This document shows positions 54,547-62,137 of a stretch of 64,000 nt of DNA, piece after piece. The DNA comes from Chloroflexota bacterium. GTDB taxonomy: Bacteria; Chloroflexota; UBA11872. The stretch lies in the NCBI GenBank assembly GCA_022824865.1, contig JAJDZD010000010.1, forward strand, positions 1 to 64,000, read 5' to 3'. The notes under the pieces were generated by a model, which was given only the letters and a program-made list of their open reading frames with translations, searched no databases and was not told the origin of the DNA. Numbering within the stretch: the first letter of the stretch is position 1; the number at the start of each line of letters is the position of its first letter. A program made the translations under genes and the position numbers.

Positions 54547-56049
54547 ATGAACCGTCCCGCAGGCATCGAGACCGAATACGGGCTCAACTGCGAGGGCTTT
54601 GCGGGCGAACCCGATTTCGCCTACGAGGCGGCCCGACTAATCCAGGCGGCGCCGGTTGAGGGCGCGTTTCGCGGCTGGGACTACGTGGGCGAGGACCCGT
54701 ACCGTGACCTGCGGGGCGGGCGAGCGAATCGGCTGGAGCCGGACCCGCGGGATCTGACGGGGTCGACGGACCGTAGCCGAGGGATGTCGCGCGACGAGCT
54801 GCTCTCGAACACCGTGCTGCGCAACGGGGCGCGGCTGTACAACGACCACAACCATCCGGAGTACTGCACGGACGTCTGCCTGACGCTCAAGGACCTGGTG
54901 GCCCAGGACAAGGCGGGCGAGCGGGTGATGTTCGCGGCGGAGACGGCGCGGAACGCGAAGCTGGGTTATGGGCAGATCCGTTTGCTGAAGAACAACACGG
55001 ACTATCACGGCCGCAGCTACGGCTGCCACGAGAATTACCTGACCTCGCGGAGGATTCCGACTGACGACCTGATCCGGGTGACGGTGCCGTTCCTGGCGAC
55101 ACGGCAGGCGTTTGCGGGAGCCGGGCGGGTTGGGATCGAGCGTGGGGATCAGTTGCGGTTGCAGATGTCGCAGCGGGCGGATTTCTTCGAGGAAGTGACC
55201 GGGATCAACACGACGGCGCGGCGGCCGATATTCAACACGCGAGACGAGCCGCACGCGGACGCCGGGAAGTACCGGCGGCTGCACGTGATCGCAGGGGACG
55301 CGAACCGGAGCGAGTGGGCGACGGCGATGAAGGTGGGGACCACGGCCCTGGTCCTGGACTTGGCGATGAAGGGTTGGCGGCCTTCGGAGTGGCTGACGGA
55401 CCCGGTGCGGGCGATGCGGCGGGCGTCGCATGACCTGGAATTCGGCGATGTGGTCGACATAGAGCGGGGCGGGCCGGTTTCGGCTCTTGATGTTCAGCAG
55501 TGGTATTGCGAGGCAGCGCAGCGGTACCTGGGACGGGACGCGGAAACGACGTGGGTGCTGGAGGAGTGGTCGGCGGTGCTGGAGGACCTGGGGCGGAACC
55601 GGTCCCTAGCGGCGGACAGGGTGGACTGGGTGGCAAAGGAGCGCCTGATCGCCGAGATGCGTGAGGATTTTGGGCCGGAGTGGAACGACGAGGATGCGCG
55701 GCGGGTGGACCTGGGGTATCACGTGTTGGATCCGGACTGGTGCGTGTACGACATGCTGGTGGACGAGGGGCAGATGCGGCGGATCGTGAGCGATGCCGAT
55801 ATCGAGCGGGCGCTGACGACGCCGCCAGCGGGCACTCGGGCGGCGGTGCGCGGGGACGTGCTGCGGCGGTTCGGCAAGGACATCAGCGCGGTGGAATGGG
55901 ACCGGGTGGTGTTCCGAAGAAACGGGTACGACGTGACGCTGCGATTCGACGACGTTGCGGGACCCGAGGTGGACCGGCTGGGGCGGCTGGTCGGGAAGGC
56001 GCAGACACTGGATGGATTGCTGACCGCGTTGGACGCGGAGGGAAGGTGA
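54547..56049 (+). CDS. dop: Pup deamidase/depupylase
   Basis: The 500-residue protein belongs to the carboxylate-amine-ligase-like Dop/PafA family. It starts with the ATP-site GIETEYG (Glu8, Glu10) and has NGARLYNDHNHPEYC with the catalytic Asp100, then KNNTDYHGRSYGCHENYL, SQRADFF and NTRDEPHADAGKYRRLHVIAGDANRSE. The long insertion at about residues 45-88 corresponds to the Dop loop and separates it from PafA. Dop deamidates a Pup C-terminal Gln to Glu and removes Pup from targets. The next gene ends in Gly-Gly-Gln, as this enzyme would require. Confidence 0.94.
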   Translation: MNRPAGIETEYGLNCEGFAGEPDFAYEAARLIQAAPVEGAFRGWDYVGEDPYRDLRGGRANRLEPDPRDLTGSTDRSRGMSRDELLSNTVLRNGARLYNDHNHPEYCTDVCLTLKDLVAQDKAGERVMFAAETARNAKLGYGQIRLLKNNTDYHGRSYGCHENYLTSRRIPTDDLIRVTVPFLATRQAFAGAGRVGIERGDQLRLQMSQRADFFEEVTGINTTARRPIFNTRDEPHADAGKYRRLHVIAGDANRSEWATAMKVGTTALVLDLAMKGWRPSEWLTDPVRAMRRASHDLEFGDVVDIERGGPVSALDVQQWYCEAAQRYLGRDAETTWVLEEWSAVLEDLGRNRSLAADRVDWVAKERLIAEMREDFGPEWNDEDARRVDLGYHVLDPDWCVYDMLVDEGQMRRIVSDADIERALTTPPAGTRAAVRGDVLRRFGKDISAVEWDRVVFRRNGYDVTLRFDDVAGPEVDRLGRLVGKAQTLDGLLTALDAEGR

Positions 56050-56053
56050 GAAC

Positions 56054-56230
56054 ATGCGGGATCTTGTAGTTGCCGGCCGCAGTTGGCATGCGGAAACCGA
56101 GGCGCCAACGAAGCCCGCCGAGGCTCCGACGGAGCCGGCGGCGCCGGAGAAAGAGGAGGACCTGCGGGAGCGTCGGCGGCGGATTATCCGCGAGATTCCG
56201 GATCCGACGCCTCAGCCCGGCGGGCAATAG
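56054..56230 (+). CDS. pup: Candidate Pup-like modifier ending in GGQ (58 aa)
   Basis: The 58-residue frame begins at ATG 56054, four bases after the dop stop, with GGAAGG seven bases upstream. The N-terminal half is Ala/Pro/Thr/Glu-rich and disordered, followed by a charged helix (EEDLRERRRRIIREI, about residues 34-48), and the end PTPQPGGQ. Pup proteins are ~60-70 residues, disordered, end in GGQ or GGE, and lie next to dop and pafA. All of this fits. The sequence itself does not match actinobacterial Pup or the usual UBact tail, so it is a divergent member. Deamidation of the last Gln would give the ligatable Glu. Confidence 0.85.
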   Translation: MRDLVVAGRSWHAETEAPTKPAEAPTEPAAPEKEEDLRERRRRIIREIPDPTPQPGGQ

Positions 56231-56239
56231 CGCCAGCGC

Positions 56240-57736
56240 ATGGACGACATCGTCTTTGGGACCGAGATCGAGTTCGCGTCGGCCGGGGCGTTGCCGCCGG
56301 GGCAGGCGGCGCGGCTGGTGAAGTCGATCCTGTTCCAGGACCGTCGCTTCGGGCTGATCGATCCGGCGCCACGGGAGTGGGACGAGGAACCGGGGAACGG
56401 CGGGCACCTCTTTAACGGCGCGCGGCTGTACCTGGACTCGGGTCACATCGAGTACGCCTCTGCGGAGTGCCGGACGCTACGGGACATCGTGGAGCAGGAG
56501 AACGCGGCTTCGGCGGTGCTGCTGGACACGGTGGAACGGCAGGAGATGAACCGGAAGCTGTTCTTCATCAAGAACAACACGGACCACCTGGGGAATACGT
56601 TCGGGTACCACGAGAACTACTCGATCGTGACGAGTCCGCGAAGCCGGGAACTGGTGCTGGGGCTGCTGCCGTTTCTGACGACGCGGCAGCTGTACGCCGG
56701 GGCGGGGATGACACTGAATCCGCAGGAGGCGGGCGGGCGGCTGCCGTTTCACATGTCGCAGCGGGCGGCGTTCGTGTCGGTGGACGTGAGCCACCGGGTG
56801 CGGTTTGGGGGGCGGCCGATCATCAACCTGCGGGACGAGCCGCTGAGCGAGCGGACGGGGCTGCGACGGCTGCACGTGGTGGTTGGGGACGCGAATCAGT
56901 CGCAGTACGCGACGGCGCTGAAGGTGGGGAGCACGGCGCTGGTGGCGCAACTGCTGGCGGCGGGATGGAACCCCGATCTGTACCTGGACGAGGCGGTGCG
57001 GTCGATCAAGTCGATTTCGCGCAACCCGGGCGGTCCGTGGCCGGTGGAACTGGTGGACGGGCGGACGATTTCGGCGATCGACGTGCAGCGGGTCTACCTG
57101 GCGGCCGCGACTTCGGCGTTTGCGGACCGTGACGCCGATACGGACTGGACGCTGGCCGCGTGGACGGAGTGCCTGGACGGGCTGGAGACAGACCCGGAAT
57201 GCCTGGTGGGCAAGGTGGACTGGGTGACCAAGCTGGCGGAACTGCGGGAATACGCGGACGATTCGCCGGAGGGTTGGGCGGACTCGGACCTGGTAAAGCT
57301 GGACCTGGCGTATCACCACGTGGACCCGACGGTGAGCCTGTTCAGCGAACTGCAGCGACGGGGGCTGATGTACCGGCTGGTTTCGGGGCCGGTGAATCCG
57401 CTGGCGATTCCGGAGGGGACTCGGGCCGGAGCACGGGGGCGGATTGTGCGGGCGCTTTCCGAGGCGCGGGCGGACTCGCACATCGACTGGAAGGACATCC
57501 AGCACAACCTGGGCGCGCTGGCCAGTTGGGAGAACCAGCTATACCTCGTATATCAGTACATTGAGCATTGGCGGGAGCTGGATGAGTTTGGAGGCTGGTC
57601 GTTCGTGCCGTACCTGGTGGACTGGGATGGGATTGGGGTGCGGGGGCGGATATTTGAGATGCCGGATCCGTTTGAGAGCTATGAAGATGAGGCAGAGGAG
57701 TTTGCGGGGGCCGTGGAGGAGTATCTGGGCGGTTAG
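56240..57736 (+). CDS. pafA: Pup--protein ligase
   Basis: The 498-residue protein has the PafA layout: ATP/Mg site FGTEIEF (Glu9, Glu11), NGARLYLDSGHIEYASAEC with the catalytic Asp66 and no Dop loop, KNNTDHLGNTFGYHENYS, SQRAAF, NLRDEPLSERTGLRRLHVVVGDANQSQ and HWR-rich C-terminus. Relative to known PafA, the usual DVGSHPEY is one residue shorter here (DSGHIEY). The ligase forms an isopeptide bond between the Pup C-terminal Glu and a target Lys. It starts nine bases after the pup stop. The protein itself ends in Gly-Gly. Confidence 0.93.
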   Translation: MDDIVFGTEIEFASAGALPPGQAARLVKSILFQDRRFGLIDPAPREWDEEPGNGGHLFNGARLYLDSGHIEYASAECRTLRDIVEQENAASAVLLDTVERQEMNRKLFFIKNNTDHLGNTFGYHENYSIVTSPRSRELVLGLLPFLTTRQLYAGAGMTLNPQEAGGRLPFHMSQRAAFVSVDVSHRVRFGGRPIINLRDEPLSERTGLRRLHVVVGDANQSQYATALKVGSTALVAQLLAAGWNPDLYLDEAVRSIKSISRNPGGPWPVELVDGRTISAIDVQRVYLAAATSAFADRDADTDWTLAAWTECLDGLETDPECLVGKVDWVTKLAELREYADDSPEGWADSDLVKLDLAYHHVDPTVSLFSELQRRGLMYRLVSGPVNPLAIPEGTRAGARGRIVRALSEARADSHIDWKDIQHNLGALASWENQLYLVYQYIEHWRELDEFGGWSFVPYLVDWDGIGVRGRIFEMPDPFESYEDEAEEFAGAVEEYLGG

Positions 57737-57836
57737 ATCTTCGACGGTTCCGACAGTTCGACTGTATTTTTGACTTTGGTGGGCACTGAAGCGGCAGTTG
57801 GGCACATGGGTGCGGCACACCACATGAGACGAGGCC

Positions 57837-58793
57837 ATGACTGACGGCGAGTTCGATCCACTGACTTCGGTTCACTTCCACGAGACTGATCCAGGGACGA
57901 CGTGGACGAAGGCTGCGACGCCCGCGATTGAGTTCAACCCGCTGGTGCCCGCGAACGGAGTGCTAACTCCAAACGTGGTGGCCCTGGCCGGGGGCGGCTT
58001 TCGGATGTATTACACGGGATTCGCGCCCGGGTTTACGAAAACCGACCTCCTGGGCCACATCCTGAGTGCCTCCTCGACTGATGGGTGGTCGTGGACGCGC
58101 GATGACGGCGTGAGGATCGATGTCCACGGTCCGCACGCGAGCCAGCGCACGCTGTGCCCCGATGTGGTGCCGATTCCCAGGGGCGGGTATCGCATGTACT
58201 ACGAGGCCCGAAGGCCGGACGCTCCCACGGTGATTCTGAGCGCGACGTCGGCGGACGGGCTGGACTGGGAGTTGGAAGAAGGGGTCAGGATTGGCGACGG
58301 TGCGTGGTCATACGGGTCGCCGCGCTGCGTGTACTTCCCGACCGATCGGGAGCTGGCTTACCGGCTCTACTTTCACCACTACTCGTTTCCGATGGCGTCG
58401 GGTCTGGACGCGCAGAATCACATCGTGAGCGCGGTGTCACGGGACGGTCTCAACTTCGAGATGGAGCCGGGCGTGCGCATTGCCCAGGAGACCGAGCGGG
58501 AGACGTACGCCGTGTACGCCCCCGAGGTGATTCGACTGGGTGACGGAAGATTCAGGATGTTCTATGCCGGGTGGGCCGAGGGGATCGACGGGGGAATCTT
58601 CACCGCAGTTTCGGACGACGGGATCGAGTGGACGAAGTCGCCTGCGCCCCTGCTGGACCTGGACGGCCCCATGGACTGCGGCATGGTTTCGGAGCCGTGT
58701 GTGATGGAGTTGCCGGACGGACGGTTCCGGATGTTCTACGAGGCGAGGGACGGCGAGCGCCGAGCACGGATCTTGAGCGCGACCTCGGGGTGA
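57837..58793 (+). CDS. Beta-propeller glycosidase-like protein (short form)
   Basis: The 318-residue protein consists of propeller repeats (SSTDGWSWTRDDG, SATSADGLDWELEEG, AVSRDGLNFEMEPG, AVSDDGIEWTK), each followed by RMYY/RMFY strands. It lacks the C-terminal beta-sandwich found in the related proteins at 6277 and 29136. Family members include GH43-like arabinofuranosidases and phosphorylases (GH130-like), but no catalytic motif can be pinned. No signal peptide. It follows pafA by 100 bp. Confidence 0.8.
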   Translation: MTDGEFDPLTSVHFHETDPGTTWTKAATPAIEFNPLVPANGVLTPNVVALAGGGFRMYYTGFAPGFTKTDLLGHILSASSTDGWSWTRDDGVRIDVHGPHASQRTLCPDVVPIPRGGYRMYYEARRPDAPTVILSATSADGLDWELEEGVRIGDGAWSYGSPRCVYFPTDRELAYRLYFHHYSFPMASGLDAQNHIVSAVSRDGLNFEMEPGVRIAQETERETYAVYAPEVIRLGDGRFRMFYAGWAEGIDGGIFTAVSDDGIEWTKSPAPLLDLDGPMDCGMVSEPCVMELPDGRFRMFYEARDGERRARILSATSG

Positions 58794-58898
58794 GGCGTCA
58801 GATCGACTCAACGGGGAGGCGCAGTCAGGAGTCGGGCAAAGGGCAGGCTCCCAGACGTACAGCACAGCTTTGGTCACGTTGGGCAAAGGAAGAAGAAT

Positions 58899-58941
58899 CC
58901 CCCAGGGCGAGCCGGAACATCGTTCGGACTCGCCCTGGGGG
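58899..58941 (-). terminator. Terminator of the MarR gene
   Basis: The 13-bp stem CCCCCAGGGCGAG / CTCGCCCTGGGGG, with further pairing inside (GAAC/GTTC), stands 42 bases after the MarR stop on the minus strand. It is followed by a T-rich stretch (ATTCTTCTTCCTTT). Confidence 0.85.
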
Positions 58942-58982
58942 AGGGGCGGGAGCGCCGCTGTCGGGGGCAGCGGCAGCTTGGG

Positions 58983-59510
58983 TTAGGCGGGAACCTTGTC
59001 GAGGGCGACGACGAGTTGGTCGAGCTCGCCGGCGAGGGCTTCGAGGCGTCGGCCACCGTAGCCACGTTCGATCACGGCCTCGGCCTGCTGCAGCGCACCG
59101 CGGACTTCGTTCCACTTAGCGTGGCCGGCCTCGGTGAGCATGAGCTTGAAGGAGCGACGGTCGTCCGGGTCCACGTCGGCGGTGATCTGCTCGGTCTTCA
59201 CCAGACGCTTGATGAGCTCGGACGTGGCAGCCGGGCTGCGGCCGAGTTCACGCGAAAGCTGGGTCGGCGTGACCGGCTCGGTGGCGCCGGCGAGGAATTG
59301 AAGGGCCCGCGCCAGCGGCAGGGAGACACCAGCTTCGTCGCAGGCCGAATTGAGGTGACCGGCGAGGCGGTGTGATCCAACCAGCAAGCGGTGGATGGTG
59401 GACTCTTGAAGACTGTGATGACCATTGGCCGCCCCGTTGGCGGACCCGTTGCGATGCGCGGCTATCGGAACACCTCTCTTGAGACTTTGGGCCGGCGGCA
59501 CCCTTGCCAA
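58983..59510 (-). CDS. MarR-family transcriptional regulator
   Basis: The 175-residue protein has a MarR winged helix: LARALQFLAGATEPVTPTQLSREL, recognition helix RSPAATSELIKRLVKTEQI and wing VDPDDRRSFKLMLTEAG, with dimerisation helices at either end. MarR proteins usually bind small phenolic ligands and repress their own and neighbouring genes. A palindromic operator lies just after its own promoter at 59533. The first ~30 residues are polar and probably disordered. The divergently transcribed FabZ-like gene might be a co-regulated target. Confidence 0.9.
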   Translation of the reverse strand: MARVPPAQSLKRGVPIAAHRNGSANGAANGHHSLQESTIHRLLVGSHRLAGHLNSACDEAGVSLPLARALQFLAGATEPVTPTQLSRELGRSPAATSELIKRLVKTEQITADVDPDDRRSFKLMLTEAGHAKWNEVRGALQQAEAVIERGYGGRRLEALAGELDQLVVALDKVPA

Positions 59511-59532
59511 GCTCGGCCGATTGGGAATTTGG

Positions 59533-59560
59533 CGAGTTTGTGAAGGGATTCACAAACTCG
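59533..59560. promoter_or_regulatory. Probable MarR operator palindrome
   Basis: A perfect inverted repeat, CGAGTTTGTGAA then four bases and TTCACAAACTCG, lies 23 bp upstream of the MarR start codon and immediately after its predicted transcription start. The position suits autorepression. Confidence 0.75.
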
Positions 59561-59568
59561 GTGATCTA

Positions 59569-59597
59569 TTTATACGGTCTGGAATCGTTTTGCGCAA
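59569..59597 (-). promoter_or_regulatory. Predicted sigma70-type promoter of the MarR gene
   Basis: On the minus strand TTGCGC (59597-59592) and TATAAA (59574-59569) are separated by 17 bp. Transcription should begin near 59562, placing the palindrome 59533-59560 in the initially transcribed region. Confidence 0.65.
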
Positions 59598-59728
59598 GTG
59601 ACAACGGCAGAAATGTGCGTTGGAACAAGTTTCTGAGGGACCTTCCCAAATGCCGGCCGCCCCACGGCGCAGGTCCAGGGAGCGCCTGTGCCATGCTGGC
59701 CGCCACTACACGCTAGGCGAGGCCGCCC

Positions 59729-60187
59729 ATGTCTGACGCGCTGCTGAACCGAGACGGGATCGAGGCACTGATCCCGCACCGGGAACCGTTCATCTTCGTG
59801 GACCGCATCGTGGAGTTGGAATACGGCCAGCGGGCGGTGGGGATCATGGATGACGTGGCGGCGCACCACGAGCACGTGCTGAGCGGGCACTTCCCGGGGT
59901 TTCCGGTGTTGCCGGGCGCGATCATCGTGGAGGCCGTGGCGGAAGTCGGCGGCGTGGCGGCGCTGGGGATGCCTGAGAATTCAGGAAAGATCGCCATGTT
60001 GACGGGTCTGGACAAGTGGAAGTTCCGGCATCCGGCGCGTCCAGGTGACGAGTTGCGGCTGGAGGCAGAGGTGATCCGCTACCGGCGCGGGTTTGGCCGG
60101 GCGGCGGGTCGGGCAAGTATCGACGGAAAGCTGTGCGCTTCGGGGGAAATCAGTTTCGCGATTGTGGATCGGCCGGAGGGGCTGTAG
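59729..60187 (+). CDS. fabZ: 3-hydroxyacyl-ACP dehydratase (FabZ-like)
   Basis: The 152-residue hot-dog-fold protein has the FabZ motif set: IPHREPFIFVDRIVEL, the catalytic LSGHFPGFPVLPGAIIVEAVAEV (His54 and Glu68), and RHPARPGDELRLEAEV. It dehydrates 3-hydroxyacyl-ACP in fatty acid elongation. The length is normal. GAGGCCGCCC precedes the ATG. No other fatty acid genes are adjacent, so a specialised role under the MarR regulator is possible but unproven. Confidence 0.9.
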   Translation: MSDALLNRDGIEALIPHREPFIFVDRIVELEYGQRAVGIMDDVAAHHEHVLSGHFPGFPVLPGAIIVEAVAEVGGVAALGMPENSGKIAMLTGLDKWKFRHPARPGDELRLEAEVIRYRRGFGRAAGRASIDGKLCASGEISFAIVDRPEGL

Positions 60188-60281
60188 CGAGACGCCCCTT
60201 CGACAAGGGCTAAGCCGCAGAGCACGCACGGCTCGCGGCTAGAATGCGCGCAGTTTCGCCCACCCACTGACAGGATCCTCC

Positions 60282-61259
60282 GTGGCGCGCGTATTGATCA
60301 CGACCAGGATTTTCACCTCCAATCCGGCGGAAGCGGCGCTGGACATTCTCCGAGAGGCCGGGCACGAGCCGGTCATCGCCTCCGTACCAGGTGCCTACCT
60401 GGACGGCGAGCAGTTGCACGCGCAACTGTCGGGGATCGCCGGCACGATGGCCAGTAGCGAGCCATACACCGCCGAGACCTTCCGAATGTTCCCGGAGCTG
60501 CAGGTGGTCGCACGGATGGGCGTGGGCTACGACGCCATAGACCTGGAGGCGGCGCGAGATCACGAGGTGCCGGTGATGATCGCGGCGGGCACCAACGACA
60601 CGACGGTGGCGGAGACGACGGTGGCGCTGTTGCTGGCGCTGGCACGTGACCTGGGCCGGTACTTCGAGACGACGTCGGCCGGCGGCTGGGTTCGTCCTCC
60701 GACCACGGAGTTACGCGACAAGACGATCGGCTTAATCGGCCTTGGCCGCATTGGCCGCGCGGTTGTGCAACGTCTGCAGGGATTCGAGGTGGATGTCGTG
60801 GCGGCCGAGCCGTATCCGGACGCGGAGTTCGTGGCTGAGTACGGCGTCGATCTGGTGGAAATTGACGAAGTATTTCGGCGCGCCAACTTCTTGTCGCTGC
60901 ACACACCGATGAACGACGAAACTCGCGAGGTCGTGAACGAACGAACGCTCGGGTTGATGCAACCGGGCTCCTTCCTGGTCAATACGGCTCGCGGCGGACT
61001 GGTGGACGAGGCGGCGCTGCGGGCGGCGCTCGACTCGGGTCACCTGGCGGGCGCGGCGCTGGACGTGCGGACCAGCGAACCGCCGCCTGAAGGCGACGAC
61101 CTTGCCGCCCATCCGAAGGTGCTGCCGACACCGCATATGGCGGGCGTCGCCGTCGAGTCGGTGGAGCGGATGGCCATTGGCGCCGCCAGGAATGTGGTGG
61201 GCGTGCTGGAAGGCGACTGGGACCGCGAGATGGTGGTGAATGGGGTCTATCCCGCGTGA
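60282..61259 (+). CDS. D-isomer-specific 2-hydroxyacid dehydrogenase
   Basis: The 325-residue enzyme has the NAD motif TIGLIGLGRIGRAVVQRL, and catalytic residues Arg in NTARGGLVDEAAL, Glu in TSEPPPEG and His in PTPHMAGVAVE. It lacks the ACT/ASB extension of full serine-pathway SerA enzymes, so it could act on phosphoglycerate, glyoxylate or another 2-keto acid. GTG start at 60282; the stop overlaps the HAD gene GTG (GTGA), so the genes are coupled. Confidence 0.9.
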   Translation: MARVLITTRIFTSNPAEAALDILREAGHEPVIASVPGAYLDGEQLHAQLSGIAGTMASSEPYTAETFRMFPELQVVARMGVGYDAIDLEAARDHEVPVMIAAGTNDTTVAETTVALLLALARDLGRYFETTSAGGWVRPPTTELRDKTIGLIGLGRIGRAVVQRLQGFEVDVVAAEPYPDAEFVAEYGVDLVEIDEVFRRANFLSLHTPMNDETREVVNERTLGLMQPGSFLVNTARGGLVDEAALRAALDSGHLAGAALDVRTSEPPPEGDDLAAHPKVLPTPHMAGVAVESVERMAIGAARNVVGVLEGDWDREMVVNGVYPA

Positions 61260-62131
61260 CCGTCTGCGGTGCGTGCAACACGCACCACCACCACGAGCAT
61301 TCCGACCGCGAGCCCGCCGTGATCCCGGCGCGGCGGCGCGCGTTCGTGTTCGACATGGACGGGGTAATGTACCGCGGCGGTCAGCTGATTGACGGCGCCG
61401 CCGAAGCGGTGGCGACGGTTCGCAACCTGGGGCTGCCGCTGTTCTTTGTGACGAATAACTCCCGCGAAACGCCGGTGGAACTTGCGGCCAAGCTGCAGCA
61501 GATGGGAGTGGACGCGGGTCCGGAAGAGATCATCTCGGCGGTGGTCGCGACAGTGGAATACCTGAAGCGTCTGGACCCCGCCCCGTACTCGGTGTTGGTA
61601 CTGGGCGGGGTCGGGCTGGCGGCAAACATCGAGGCGGCCGGGTTCCAGCTGGCCAGCTTCGACGACGATGAGCCGGTGGACGTGGTGGTGGCCGGCTGCG
61701 ACTTTGGGCTGACCTACGACCGGCTCTCGCGAGCGACGCGGGGACTGGTGATGCACGACGCGACGTTCATCGCGGTCAACCAGGACTCGTTGCTGCCGAT
61801 GGCGAACGGGCCGATGCCGGGTGCGGGGGCAATCGTGGGGGCGCTGAAATCCGCCACCGGGATCGAGCCACTCGTGGTCGGGAAGCCATCGCCGCACCTG
61901 TTCAGCCTGGCGGCGGAGCGCAGCGAAGTGCCGACCGAGGACTTGGTGATCCTGGGGGACCTGCTGGACGCCGACATTGCGGGCGCCAACGCGATCGGGG
62001 CGACGGGCGTGCTGGTGCTGACGGGGAGTACGACCCGCAGAGCCGCTGAGGCGGCAACCGGCGAGTTACGGCCGAACCTCGTGATCGATAATCTCTATCA
62101 GCTTCCGTACGACCTTCTGCTAGCGCCGTAG
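61256..62131 (+). CDS. HAD-family phosphatase (NagD/PGP-type) with His-rich N-terminus
   Basis: The 291-residue protein has HAD motif I VFDMDGVMYRG (Asp33, Asp35), motif II FFVTNNSRETP, motif III Lys in VVGKPSPHLFSLA and motif IV ILGDLLDADIAGANAIG. This is the class IIA cap type seen in NagD and phosphoglycolate phosphatases. The first 15 residues (VCGACNTHHHHEH) combine a CxxC with a His cluster, an unusual possible metal-binding tail. It overlaps the dehydrogenase and precedes ubiD by six bases. Confidence 0.87.
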   Translation: MTVCGACNTHHHHEHSDREPAVIPARRRAFVFDMDGVMYRGGQLIDGAAEAVATVRNLGLPLFFVTNNSRETPVELAAKLQQMGVDAGPEEIISAVVATVEYLKRLDPAPYSVLVLGGVGLAANIEAAGFQLASFDDDEPVDVVVAGCDFGLTYDRLSRATRGLVMHDATFIAVNQDSLLPMANGPMPGAGAIVGALKSATGIEPLVVGKPSPHLFSLAAERSEVPTEDLVILGDLLDADIAGANAIGATGVLVLTGSTTRRAAEAATGELRPNLVIDNLYQLPYDLLLAP

Positions 62132-62137
62132 GCGGGG

